Source: Scolanthus callimorphus (Eukaryota; Cnidaria; Anthozoa; Actiniaria; Edwardsiidae). From it: 64,000 nt of DNA. The notes under the pieces are model-generated. The model was not told where the DNA came from. It did no database searches and saw only the letters and a list, made by a program, of their open reading frames with translations. Location of the stretch: assembly GCA_033964015.1 (NCBI GenBank), contig CM066915.1, positions 4,823,575 to 4,887,574 of the forward strand. The letters are read 5' to 3'. Made by a program: the position numbers and the translations under genes. Below, piece by piece: positions 23,569-33,260 of the stretch (positions within the stretch are counted from its first letter, which is position 1; each line of letters opens with the position of its first letter).

Positions 23569-24580
23569 TAGCACTGAATATCAATAGCAGAAAGCAAATA
23601 ATGCCTACTCCGTAAATTTTAATGTTCTACATTCAGTTGTAACGGCGCAGTTAAATGTTCATTTTAGAGAGAACATGTGAGGAAATGTGGGCTAATGAGT
23701 ATTTTGCCACACAGCAATCCACTCATTTTTAAAAACCTGCGTCGTATAGCCTCCAAAACATTATGAAAAGTTAATAATAGTAATTGGTTTGTTCTCGAGC
23801 ATTTTTACTACATTTTTCCTTGCGCTCATAATTCTTTAGACGAACGTCAAACTTTGTCATTATGCTTCACTCGCCAGGCGCTATTGATATTCAGAACATT
23901 AATTCTTTTTGTAGCTGCGTTACGCTTGCTGATTTTCACGATTGCTTTTTAAGTAATGGTCCGTATTAGAACTAGGCAAGCCAACGGCCAAGCACGCTGG
24001 AATGCAATTAATTTCTATTGAAAATATGGGCAGTTTCATTGGCTTAGACATAAAAATCAGTAAAATCACTATGCTAGAAAAAGTTGTTTGAGGATTTTTA
24101 GGGAGATTTAAGCACATGTGGTACTCATGTACAGGACATGCAGTTTTGACATGGAGGTTTGCCTAGTTCTTGCATGGATGATTATATTTTAACATTAACG
24201 TCACAAGATATCCGCCTATAAATACTCACATAGGCGCGCGTGACGTCCTTGTACACCACTAAAGTGTGCTAAAATCATGACCCGCTCCTATTCCAGCTTC
24301 CAGACCCATCCCCACACCACTCCTGACAGAGCCTTTTAACCCTACCCCCACCCCATTTTTCTGTTTCAAAGGAATAACACATTCCATGAGGGGTACGGTA
24401 TTCATGGAGATAAATATCTTTCTACAGAACGTGTGACAGAACGTGCAACCCTCTTGACGCAAAGAGATATTGTATAAGCATTACTTGGAGAAAACGTGAG
24501 GGAAAAGTGTAATGTTGGAGGTATTTTTTGCCGCCCTCAAAATAAAACAACTTAACTGCTGATGCGTTTTAAATCGTCTA
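23569..24580. other. Non-coding stretch, possible decayed cassette at its right end
   Basis: No gene is seen. At about 24225 the minus strand again has GTGAGTATTTATA preceded by GTCACGCGCGCCTAT and, further upstream, CTTTAG. This looks like another diverged exon cassette, but its length (about 29 nt) is not a multiple of three. Confidence 0.35.
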
Positions 24581-25085
24581 TTTTAAATACTCACCTGTAG
24601 CAGGAGCCACCTGGGTAAAGACATCCACATAAAGGTGATGACTGCATCCAGGCGGACCCCGCTACAGTGAATTTGACAGGCACACCCTTTTTGTCCCTGA
24701 AATATCCCCCCTCTTAAAAATGGGCATTAATTAAGTATCATTTTGAAAAAAGGATTATAAGAGATTGGCAAGGAAGCTTCCCCACTTATCCCCACCCCAC
24801 CCCCGACACAGCTCTCTAGCCCCACCCCACCCCACCACCGGTTAAGGATGGACATTATTTAAGTATCATTTAAAAAACGATTATACGAGATTGTCAAGCA
24901 GATTCCCCACTCATCCCACCCCCGACGCAGCTCTCTAGCTCCACCTCACCCCCGGTTAAAGATGGACATTATTTAAGTATTAAAAAAAGTCAAGCGATTG
25001 TCAAGGCAGCTTCTCCACTCATCCCCACCCTACCCCCGACGCAGCTCTCTATCCCACCCCCACCCCACCCCACCCCCGCATGAAT
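24581..25085. repeat. Diverged exon cassette followed by about three tandem 118-bp units
   Basis: At about 24593-24635 the minus strand reads GTGGATGTCTTTACCCAGGT onward to a CAG|GTGAGT donor. This is clearly the same exon as in the 18.9-23.3 kb spacers, but its acceptor has TTTAT instead of TTTAG. From about 24715 a C-rich unit (GACATTATTTAAGTATCATT ... CCCCACTCATCCC ... GACGCAGCTCTCTA) repeats about three times with decay. Confidence 0.65.
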
Positions 25086-25654
25086 TCGGCAAACGTTAGC
25101 TGTATGACATCACCAGATGTGTTAGACCAAAGGTAGGGTACAGTATATATTCATGGGGAGAGAGAAAGTTTTACAAAAGATGTGAGAAATTTATTTTCGC
25201 AAAACCCTCTTGACCCCGAAAGCAATACTTGAACAAAGCTGAAGAAAAAGTACAGGTTTGGAATTCATCTTTGCTTCCCTAAAATTTAAACAACTGACCC
25301 TGCGTTTTTATATGGACTTTAAAGTACCTCAGATAAAATATTGTCAAATCGTCTAAAAAAGAGTCCATGATTTCTTAGTCTTTTTTTTAATCATACAAAT
25401 CAAATAGTGTAAAAACGGTATATGAAAATGTTATATGCTTATGAACGTACCTAAGATTAAATTATTGTTAACGAAAAAGAAAGTCGTTTACGTAGATCAA
25501 TTGCCGATCGCGAGATTTCAATTTTCGCAGCCGCGGTGGTCCGGTCACGTGGAAAGGACATCCACCTGGATATTCGTCGTCTCTTTGAGGTCGAAGAAGA
25601 AGGGGACGGCCACAGAAAATCATAGTTAGAGGTACGTGGTGCCGTGGAGGACTT

Positions 25655-25968
25655 CCCTATTTTTGGGGCGGGGATGCTCGTCGGGAACTTTCGATTTTAC
25701 CCCTAAAAGGTTCCTAAAATAGCGTCCTTTAGTTTATTTTGACCCCTCAAAGGTACCAACAAGTAGGTACCGAAATTTTCTCTTGTATACGTCTGAAATT
25801 CAGGATACCAACAAGTGCGATTTGCTTGATTTGCTAGAACGGACGACTAGCAGGTACCTATCCGAAATTGTTTTTTGAAAGTTTAAGAATGTTACCCCCT
25901 AAAAGGTACCAGAGGCCTGAATTTAAACCCTAAACGGTACGACGAGCACCCCCGCCCAAAAAATACCA
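25655..25968. mobile_element. Non-autonomous TIR element, CTCGTCGGGAA family
   Basis: The left end reads TTTTTGGGGCGGGGATGCTC and the right end GAGCACCCCCGCCCAAAAAA, an inverted pair. Inside, CCCTAAAAGGTACC-type motifs repeat. A second member is at 59643-60037 and an isolated right end is at about 39515-39555. No coding capacity. Confidence 0.75.
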
Positions 25969-26174
25969 CCCACCCCCCGTCGGGAGGTTGTGTGCACATG
26001 ACAAATGGTGACCAGCTCCACAAGAAAAGATAACGGATCGGAAGGCGTGTGGAACAGGGCTATGGAAACCCATGGAGAGTTAGTGTGTGTGAATTATACT
26101 GACAAAGTTTTCAATTATCGATATAATTGCAATCAATATATGTTGGACAATCTATTTTACAAACTGTACATTCC

Positions 26175-26588
26175 CCAGGGGGTACTCGGATATAAAAATG
26201 ACGGGGGGGGGGGTCCGACGTATTTTTTTGGGTATGAAATTTCTAGTAAAAGTATTTTTTTGGGTTGAACATTCTACCAGGTATTTTTTTGCGGGGTACA
26301 AAAATTTGCGGGTATTTTTTTGGGTTAAAACTTCAGTGACAGGCTAGATTTGATCATCAAAATACTGCCTTAAACGTAAGCTATTTCTTAAAACATAAGC
26401 AGCTCTGCATCAAAAGTTGGGTATTTTTGGGGTATCAAATTTTGAGAGCAGGTATTTTTTTTGGGTATAGAATTTATGGCTCAGGTATTTTTTTGGGTAT
26501 AGAATTTATGGCTCAGGTATGTTTTTGGGTATGAAGTTTGGAGCTCCGTCGGACCCCCCCGTCATTTTTATATCCGAGTACCCCCTGG
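26175..26588. mobile_element. Non-autonomous TIR element with long inverted ends
   Basis: Ends are CCAGGGGGTACTCGGATATA and TATATCCGAGTACCCCCTGG. The inverted pairing continues into AAAATGACGGGGGG/CCCCCCGTCATTTT and beyond. The body is made of GTATTTTTTTGGGTAT-like short repeats. The 9-bp sequence GTACATTCC occurs immediately left (26166-26174) and one base beyond the right end (26590-26598), a likely target duplication. Size about 414 bp, non-coding. Confidence 0.8.
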
Positions 26589-26689
26589 GGTACATTCCGT
26601 ATATTCAGAAGCGTTGCTTCAAACAATATTATTTGGTGTGGTTTTGTTTAAACTCAAGTTGGATTTTACGAAAAGATAAATATTGTTAT

Positions 26690-27030
26690 TCTGGAGTTCT
26701 TGAGAAATTTAAAATAGTTCAATATTGATGTATCGAAAAGTTTAATCTTCTTATTCCGGATTTCACGAAAAAGTTAAATATTGATATCGAAAAGTCAAAT
26801 ATTCTCATTCCGGATTTCGCGAAAAAGGTAAATATTGATATATTTGTTATTCCGGACTTCGTGAGAAAGTTAAAAATAGTTCAATATCGATGTATCGAAA
26901 AGTTAAATATTGTCATTCCGGATTTCACGGGAAGTTAAAAATAGTTAAATATTGATGTATCGAAAAGTTAAATATTGTCATTCCGGATTTCACGAAAAAG
27001 TTAAATATTGATATATTGTTATTCCGGATT
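26690..27030. repeat. Degenerate AT-rich tandem repeat
   Basis: Blocks of ATTCCGGATTTCACGAAAAA, GTTAAATATTGAT and GTATCGAAAAG recur about five times in shuffled lengths of roughly 55-70 bp. No coding sequence. Confidence 0.7.
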
Positions 27031-27853
27031 TTTTCATGAAAAACTTATGCATGAAATTATGCATAAATGGGTGATGGAATCCATGGGCTAATTCATTGCC
27101 ATTGCTAAGGTGGAAAAAAGTAATAAAGAAATGAAAAGAGCGCAAATACACCTAGGTAAAACAAAAAATAGGAAATTACAAATTACAAGAACACAAACTG
27201 GACGTTACTGCAACAACGGAATAGCCTTGATGGCACTTAAAGCCCCGTCAGGGGGTACCCACAGGAGCGCACATGTTCAAGGTGTGGTGGGGATAAAGTG
27301 ACGTGTGATCCAGATTGTAAATTGTCTCTTGGTGCCGCCATGTCCGTCGGCCTCCACACGGGCGGAGGAGAGTCAAGGACGAACTGTTGTAACAAAAGGG
27401 CCTAACGCAGCTTCCATTGGCCACCCTCACCCAAGAAACTTGTATTAAAGAGTGCACAAGAATCTTCATTAGAAAGAGATAAGGGAAATCAAAGCAGAAG
27501 AAGAATACTGGAACAATGGAAACTGCCAAGTAACCGATTACTCGGTTACTCGGGGCCATCCGTCTATGTCGTCTCCTCCACCACAGGGTACCCAACAGTC
27601 AAGACGTCACGAGACCGACCTCTCGTCATTTTATCCTCATCACACCCCTCCCCGGCGCTCCGTGCTCCCTGCCCGTCAGGGACTGAAAGACTACCCCACT
27701 ACCACAGTCTGTCGGTGTTAAACGATCGGTCGTACGTCCCGTCCTGTCGTCGACGTTTTATCCCGTATTGGTCGATCTGTCCGTCCCCTTCCCTCCCCAG
27801 CCCTTCCCCCAAAAACTGCCCTTGACGACCTACTCTCCTTCCAAACCTCCTAC
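27031..27853. other. Non-coding stretch
   Basis: I see no gene. Open frames here (27110-27301 plus, 27248-27595 minus) lack recognisable domains. C-rich sequence covers 27640-27840. Confidence 0.4.
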
Positions 27854-27986
27854 GGGTGCCGATGGAAAGTGGCACCCCTGCCTCCTCCGTGAGCAGGTCG
27901 AGCCTTAGCAATGGTTATGAACTAGCCCATAGGTCACACCACCCGATCAGGCTAGGGCCTTAGTGGCGCCGATGGAAAAAGCGCCG
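27854..27986. other. Pair of hairpins with the same loop and different stems
   Basis: Hairpin 1 (27854-27877) has a 7-bp stem GGGTGCC/GGCACCC around loop GATGGAAAGT. Hairpin 2 (about 27965-27985) has stem GGCGC/GCGCC around loop CGATGGAAAAA. The loop core GATGGAAA is kept while the paired stems differ, as in a structured RNA or a repeated element end. No known RNA family is recognised. Confidence 0.4.
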
Positions 27987-28075
27987 GACCCTAGCCCGGA
28001 AACGTGCCCAGCGTCCTCTTCTTGGCACATCCTTCCGCTCCTGTTGAGAGATCAAAAGGAAATACAGATGTTCAG

Positions 28076-28185
28076 AAATGTGTGGCGCATACGCGCGTTT
28101 TAATAAAGAGCCATTGAGAGAAACGACTTTCTGCGCATGCATGAACATTCAAAATCAGGTATCCAACGGAAGCCCCAGAGGGAAT
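28076..28185. mobile_element. Partial MITE, CAGAGCTCC family
   Basis: Contains AGAGCCATTGAGAGAAACGA and TTTCTGCGCATGCA followed by CATTCAAAATCAGGTATCCAA, matching the interior of the copy at 47726-47939. It runs straight into the 32-bp minisatellite. Confidence 0.65.
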
Positions 28186-29612
28186 GTTACCAGGAGCCTT
28201 TCCTTCCCTAGAGTGGATGTTACCAGAGCCTTCCCTGCCCTCGAATGGATGTTATCAGAGCCTTCCCTACCTAGAGTGGATGTTATCAGAGCCTTCCCTG
28301 CCCTAGAGTGGATGTTACCAGAGCCTTCCTTGCCCTAGAGTGGATGTTATCGGAGCCTTCCCTGCCCTAGAGTGGATGTTATCAGAGCCTTCCCTACCCT
28401 AGAGTGGATGTTACCAGAGCCTTTCCTGCCCTAGAGTGGATGTTATCAGAGCCTTCCCTGCCCTAGAGTGGATGTTATCAGAGCCTTCCCTGCCCTAGAG
28501 TGGATGTTATCAGAGCCTTCCCTGCCCTAGAGTGGATGTTATCAGAGCCTTCCCTGTCCTAGAGTTCATGTTACCAGAGCCTTCCCTGCCCTAGAGTGGA
28601 TGTTATCAGAGCCTTCCCTACCCTAGAGTGGATGTTATCAGAGCCTTCCCTGCCCTAGAGTGGATGTTATCAGAGCCTTCCCTGTCCTAGAGTTGATGTT
28701 ACCAGAGTCTTCCCTGTCCTAGAGTGGATGTTACCAGAGCCTTCCATGTCCTAGAGTGGATGTTACCAGAGCCTTCCCTGCCCTAGAGTGGATGTTATCA
28801 GAGCCTTCCCTGCCCTAGAGTGGATGTTACCAGAGCCTTCCTGCCCTAGAGTGGATGTTATCAGAGCCTTCCCGGCCCTAGAGTGGATGTTATCAGAGCC
28901 TTCCCTGCACTAGAGTGGATGTTACCAGAGCCTTCCCTGTCCTAGAGTGGATGTTACCAGGGCTTCCCTGAACTAGAGTGGTTGCTATCAGAGCCTTCCC
29001 TGCACTAGAGTGGATGTTATCAGAGCCTTCCCTGCCCTAGAGGGGATGTTACCAGAGCCTTCCCTGTCCTAGAGTTGATGTTACCAGAGCCTTCCTACCC
29101 TAGAGTGGATGTTACCAGAGCCTTCCCCGCCCTCGAGTGGATGTTACCAGAGCCTTCCTGACCTAGAGGCGATGTTAACAGCCTTCCCTGCCCTAGAGGG
29201 GATGTTACCAGAGTCTTCCCTGTCCTAGAGTGGATGTTACCAGAGCCTTCCCTGCCCTAGAGTGGATGTTACAAGAGCCTTCCCTGCCCTAGAGTGGATG
29301 TTACCAGCCTTCCCTGCCCTAGAGGGGATGTTACCAGAGCCTTCCCTGTCCTAGAGTGGATGTTACCAGAGCCTTCCCTGCCCTAGAGTGGATGTTACCA
29401 GAGCCTTCCCTGTCCTAGAGTGGATGTTACCAGAGCCTTCCTTGCCCTAGAGTGGATGTTACCAGCCTTCCCTGCCCTAGAGTGGATGTTTCCAGAGTCT
29501 TTCCAGCCCTAGAGTGGATGTTATCAGAGCCTTTCCTGCCCTCGAGAGGATGTTACCAGAGCCTTCCCTGCCCAAGAGTGGATATTACCAGAGCCTTCCC
29601 ACCCCTCTCCTC
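28186..29612. repeat. 32-bp minisatellite, about 44 units
   Basis: The unit is CCTAGAGTGGATGTTAYCAG followed by AGCCTTCCCTGC. Read on the other strand it is GCAGGGAAGGCTCTGGTAAC plus ATCCACTCTAGG, which closely matches the sub-terminal segment of the adjacent MITE family (42599-42632: GCAGGGAGGCTCTGGGGACA plus TCTATTCTAGG). Units vary by T/C at one position and a few 2-6 bp deletions. Because 32 is not a multiple of three, the frames shift every unit and no long ORF forms. Confidence 0.95.
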
Positions 29613-29618
29613 CGTATA

Positions 29619-29792
29619 GAGCAGATTTCGTATGAATGTGAAAAGTGCCGCGGTACGGCGCGGTACTGTCGCGGTGGTGATACGGAACCTGGCCTGCTGT
29701 AAATGGAATCAAATCGCGAAGTCGCGGTAGTCACGGTCGCTGCGCGGAAAAACTTTGTCACGGTACTTTTCACAGTCATACAAAATCTGCTC
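29619..29792. mobile_element. MITE with TA target duplication, copy 2
   Basis: Inverted ends GAGCAGATTTCGTATGAATG and CAGTCATACAAAATCTGCTC are each flanked by TA. The interior is related to 23409-23568 read on the opposite strand (the CGCGGTACGGCGCGGTACTG segment). Confidence 0.85.
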
Positions 29793-29817
29793 TAATGCTC
29801 AAATTATTAATACTCAC

Positions 29818-31863
29818 AACTTGCGTGGCAGCATCGACCTAAAGATATCAAAAAAGAAAAGCGGATTAAAATGTTGTTCAAATGATTATATGTAATTGCA
29901 AGGATATGCGCGGTCGATGTGGGGTACAAATAGCTAACTGCCATCCATGTTCCCCGTCTACGGCGAGTATACTCAGAGAGACACATGGATGGCAGAATCC
30001 ACCAAAGATGAAAAACATTCACGTACGTTTTTCAACTGATTATAAGAGATAAGAAAGAAGAGTTAAGAAAGGTGAGCATCAGGTCATTTACACCAGCTAA
30101 CTGAATGTGAATGCTCACCGTCACCGCAGATGCTTGCACAGCAGCATCACTCTGAAGATAAAATACATGTATAATGTTACTCAACTGATTACGAGATTGG
30201 AAGATTAGGAAGGTGTTTGGTCAACTACGACGTGGACCTAGACGGATTCCCCAAATTGAGTTGACATAGAGGTAAATTATACCGTTTAAATTCATCTAGA
30301 TTTGAAGGCTAAGGTGTTTGGTCAGTACGACGTTGAGCGGAACTACACAAGCTAACTGATCATGAAAACTCACCGTCACGCCCGATGCTTGCACAGCAGC
30401 ATCAGTCTGAAGATAAAATACATGGATAATGTTATTCAACTGATTACTAGAGATCGCACGGCTATGGAAGGTGTGTGGTAAAGCACGACGTGGAGCTACA
30501 CAAGCTAACTGAATATGAATACTCACAAAGACGGATCCCCCGCTTTGTGTAGATGCATGAACCTAGAGGTAAAACAATAACCGTTTAAATTCATCGTAGA
30601 TTGGAAGGTCAAGGAAGGTGTTTGGTCATGTACGACGTGGAATGGAACTACACAAGCTAACTGAATATGAATACTCACCGTCACTGCCGATGCTTGCACA
30701 GCAGCATCAGTCTGAAGATAAAATACATGTATAATGTTATTCAACTGATTACTAGAGATCGCACGGAAGGTGTGTGGTAAAGCACGACGTGGAACTACAC
30801 AAGTCAACTGAATATGAATACTCACAAAGACGGATCCCCCGTTTTGTGTAGATGCATCAACCTAGAGGTAAAACAATAACCGTTTAAATTCATCGTAGAT
30901 TGGAAGGTCAAGGAAGGTGTGTGGTCATGTACGACGTGGAACTACCCAAGCTAACTGAATATGAATACTCACAAAGACGGATCCCCCGTACTGTGTACTC
31001 GCGTCAGTCTAGAGGTAAAAAATAACAGTTTAAATTCATCTAGATTGGAAGGTCAAGGAAGGTGTGGTCAAGTAGAACGTGCAACTACACAAGTCAACTG
31101 AATATGAATACTCACAAAGACTGATCCCCCATACTGTGTTTCTACGTCAGTCTAGAGGTAAAAAATAACCGTTTAAATTCAAGGGCTAAGGATGGTGTGT
31201 GGTCGAAGTACGACGTGGAACTAAAACAGGTAAATTTAGAGTGTGGTCGAGTCAAGGTGCAACTACATTGGGGTTTCGACCTGCGTCAAAACTTCATCCC
31301 AAAAGGTAAAAAAATAACGGCGATCAAGTACGAGGTGGATTCACCAGCTAACTAAATATCAATACTCACTGTAATGACTGCAGGGGCTTCAGCTTGAGTG
31401 CTAACATCAGCCTAAGGTAAATAATAACCGTTTGTCAACTACATTGCAAGACTAAGGACTGGAAAGTGTGCGTTTAAGTACGAGGTAACTTCACCAGCTA
31501 ACTAAATATCAATACTCACTGTAATGACTGCAGGGGCTTCAGCTTGAGTGCTAACATCAGCCTAAGGTAAAAAAATAAGCGTTTGTCAACTGCATTGCAA
31601 GACTAAGGACTGGAAAGTGTGCGTTCAAGTACGAGGTAACTTCACCAGCTAACTAAATATCAATACTCACTGTAATGACTGCAGGGGCTTCAACTTGAAT
31701 TGCAGCCTCAGACTAAGGTAAAAAATAACCGTTTGTCAACTACATTGCAAGACTAAGGACTGAGAAAGTGTGCGTTCAAGTACGACGTAACTTCACCAGC
31801 TAACTAAATAGCAATACTCACTGTAATGACTGCAGGGGCTTCAACTTGAATTGCAGCCTCAGA
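29818..31863 (-). CDS. Tandem micro-exon cassettes of an unrecognised repetitive-protein gene
   Basis: At least twelve cassettes on the minus strand have a pyrimidine-rich acceptor ending in AG, a tiny exon and a donor, usually GTGAGT. Exons (high to low): 31822-31863, 31671-31712, 31520-31561, 31370-31411 (42 nt each); 31116-31151, 30973-31008, 30826-30861 (36 nt); 30679-30711 (33); 30527-30562 (36); 30374-30406, 30119-30151 (33); 29818-29838 (21). Every length is a multiple of three, so any exon could be skipped without shifting frame. Read in phase 0 the peptides share a core: SEAAIQVEAPAVIT, ADVSTQAEAPAVIT, TDVETQYGGSVF, VDASTQNGGSVF, TDAAVQASAVT, VDAATQV. A decayed thirteenth copy lies near 29950-30000 with both splice sites mutated. 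Introns are 95-250 nt and share GTGAGTATTSATATTCAGTT. First and last exons of the gene are not identified. The splice-site pattern is seen directly; transcription is inferred. Confidence 0.65.
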
Positions 31864-31912
31864 CTAAAGTAAAAATAACCGTTTGTCAACTGCATTGCAA
31901 GACTAAGGACTG

Positions 31913-32045
31913 TGTTGGGGCGGGAAGCCTGTGCCCTAGGGGGTCTGGGACTAGCAAGAACACGAGGGAAAAAATGGCGGACTACATGTACGAACAGAGA
32001 ACGTTGTGTTGAATAAAAATCAGTAACAAACCATCCGCAGTACCA
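31913..32045 (+). repeat. 5' LTR of the BEL/Pao element
   Basis: 133 bp, TG...CA ends, base-for-base the same as 38249-38381. It contains a possible polyadenylation signal in GTTGAATAAAAATC. It is short for an LTR of this class. Confidence 0.95.
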
Positions 32046-32128
32046 TAAGTGGTCCCTCCGAAGCCGGATCTAAGAAGAATAGAGGTAAGACACTGGACTT
32101 ACGAGTTCCAAAAGCTGAAAGTAGCAAA

Positions 32129-33199
32129 ATGGCAGACTTCGGCGGTGGAAGAAAGTCAATAAGTGAACGAGCCTATCGAGTGGTGAAACAACCAGAACAT
32201 CTGAAGGAGTTTACAGGAGTCCCACTAATCCGGAGAAAGGATAAACAGGAAAAAGAGGTAGATGATGAAATCTTAAGGTGCAGGCGAGAAAGTCTGAGAG
32301 AAAGCCTTGATAGAAAGATTGATTTAATCCTCAATTTGATGAATGGAAATAAGAGTAGTCGAGTTATAGAGTTAGCAATCAAGCAATTAAGAGAGCTATG
32401 GAATAAAGTTTCAGAAAACCACGAACTATACAACAGTTCTGATATCGAAGAACAGAAAACAGATGAAATGTGGATGTTAAGCAAAAGGGACAAGATTGAA
32501 GAGCTTGAGATTGAGATTAATGACTACCTAGAACAGAGGGGGGGAGGGTCAGTAAAATCAATGACTGTCCTCACAGAATTGTCAACTTCCCCTAAGAAGT
32601 CCAAGTCCCCTAAAAGTCCCCATAGCCAAACAACACCAAGTATCTATAGTGAAGTAAATGGGGGTGGTGGGTACAGCTTGGATAAAGCAGGGGAGGGGTG
32701 GTTCCAGTCAAAGCCAGTCACCACAGGGATCCCACTCTCCTCAAATAAAGCTGAGTCCCATAGACAAGCAACACCAAGCATTCATAAAAGTGTTCACAGT
32801 GATTTAAGAGGAGTTGATGGGAATGGGTCAGATCAGAATTGGGAGGGGTCGTTCCAATCAGAGCCAGAAACCACAGGTATCCCAAACCCATCTGAGAAAG
32901 CCAAGTCCCAGAAAAGCTCCCTAATTCAGCCAAGAATGAACCCATATAGTGGCGTAAGTGGGGGTGGTAATAGCAACCAGAGTCACAGGGGGAAAGGGTC
33001 TGCAAGGTCAAGGTCATCCACAGGGGTCCCATCTGAACATTCATTTGAACAGTCACCTAAAGGGCCCAGATTACTTGGACAGCCAATTCGTGAAAGAAAT
33101 ATGGGTCACAGGGGGAGGGGTCTGCAAGGTCAAGGTCAAGCACAGGTATCCCATCTAAGCGTTCCATTGAACAGCCACATAACAGGCCCGAAATACTGA
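32129..33199 (+). CDS. BEL upstream ORF, coiled-coil N-terminus and Ser/Gly-rich repeats
   Basis: This intact 356-residue frame begins MADFGGGRKSISERAYRVVK and lies between the 5' LTR and gag. Residues about 40-135 are charged and helical-looking. From about residue 145 three imperfect 50-60 residue repeats follow. Each has a TTGIP or STGVP block, a Gly-rich stretch (NGGGG, SGGGN) and a SPK/AKSQK-type basic run. I recognise no enzyme domain. A structural or nucleic-acid-binding role in the particle is a guess from its position. It is separated from the gag-pol frame by 61 nt, and the next frame has its own ATG. Confidence 0.7.
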   Translation: MADFGGGRKSISERAYRVVKQPEHLKEFTGVPLIRRKDKQEKEVDDEILRCRRESLRESLDRKIDLILNLMNGNKSSRVIELAIKQLRELWNKVSENHELYNSSDIEEQKTDEMWMLSKRDKIEELEIEINDYLEQRGGGSVKSMTVLTELSTSPKKSKSPKSPHSQTTPSIYSEVNGGGGYSLDKAGEGWFQSKPVTTGIPLSSNKAESHRQATPSIHKSVHSDLRGVDGNGSDQNWEGSFQSEPETTGIPNPSEKAKSQKSSLIQPRMNPYSGVSGGGNSNQSHRGKGSARSRSSTGVPSEHSFEQSPKGPRLLGQPIRERNMGHRGRGLQGQGQAQVSHLSVPLNSHITGPKY

Positions 33200-33260
33200 G
33201 GCAACCAATTACTAGCACCCCTATTGCCCAGGAACAGTCCCCTGTCTAGAAAGTTGAAAA

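Noticed and set aside
28078..28338. ORF reading EPSLPRVDVIRAFPALEWML as a coding repeat
   Set aside because: The 32-bp unit shifts frame every copy, so the open stretch is short and accidental.
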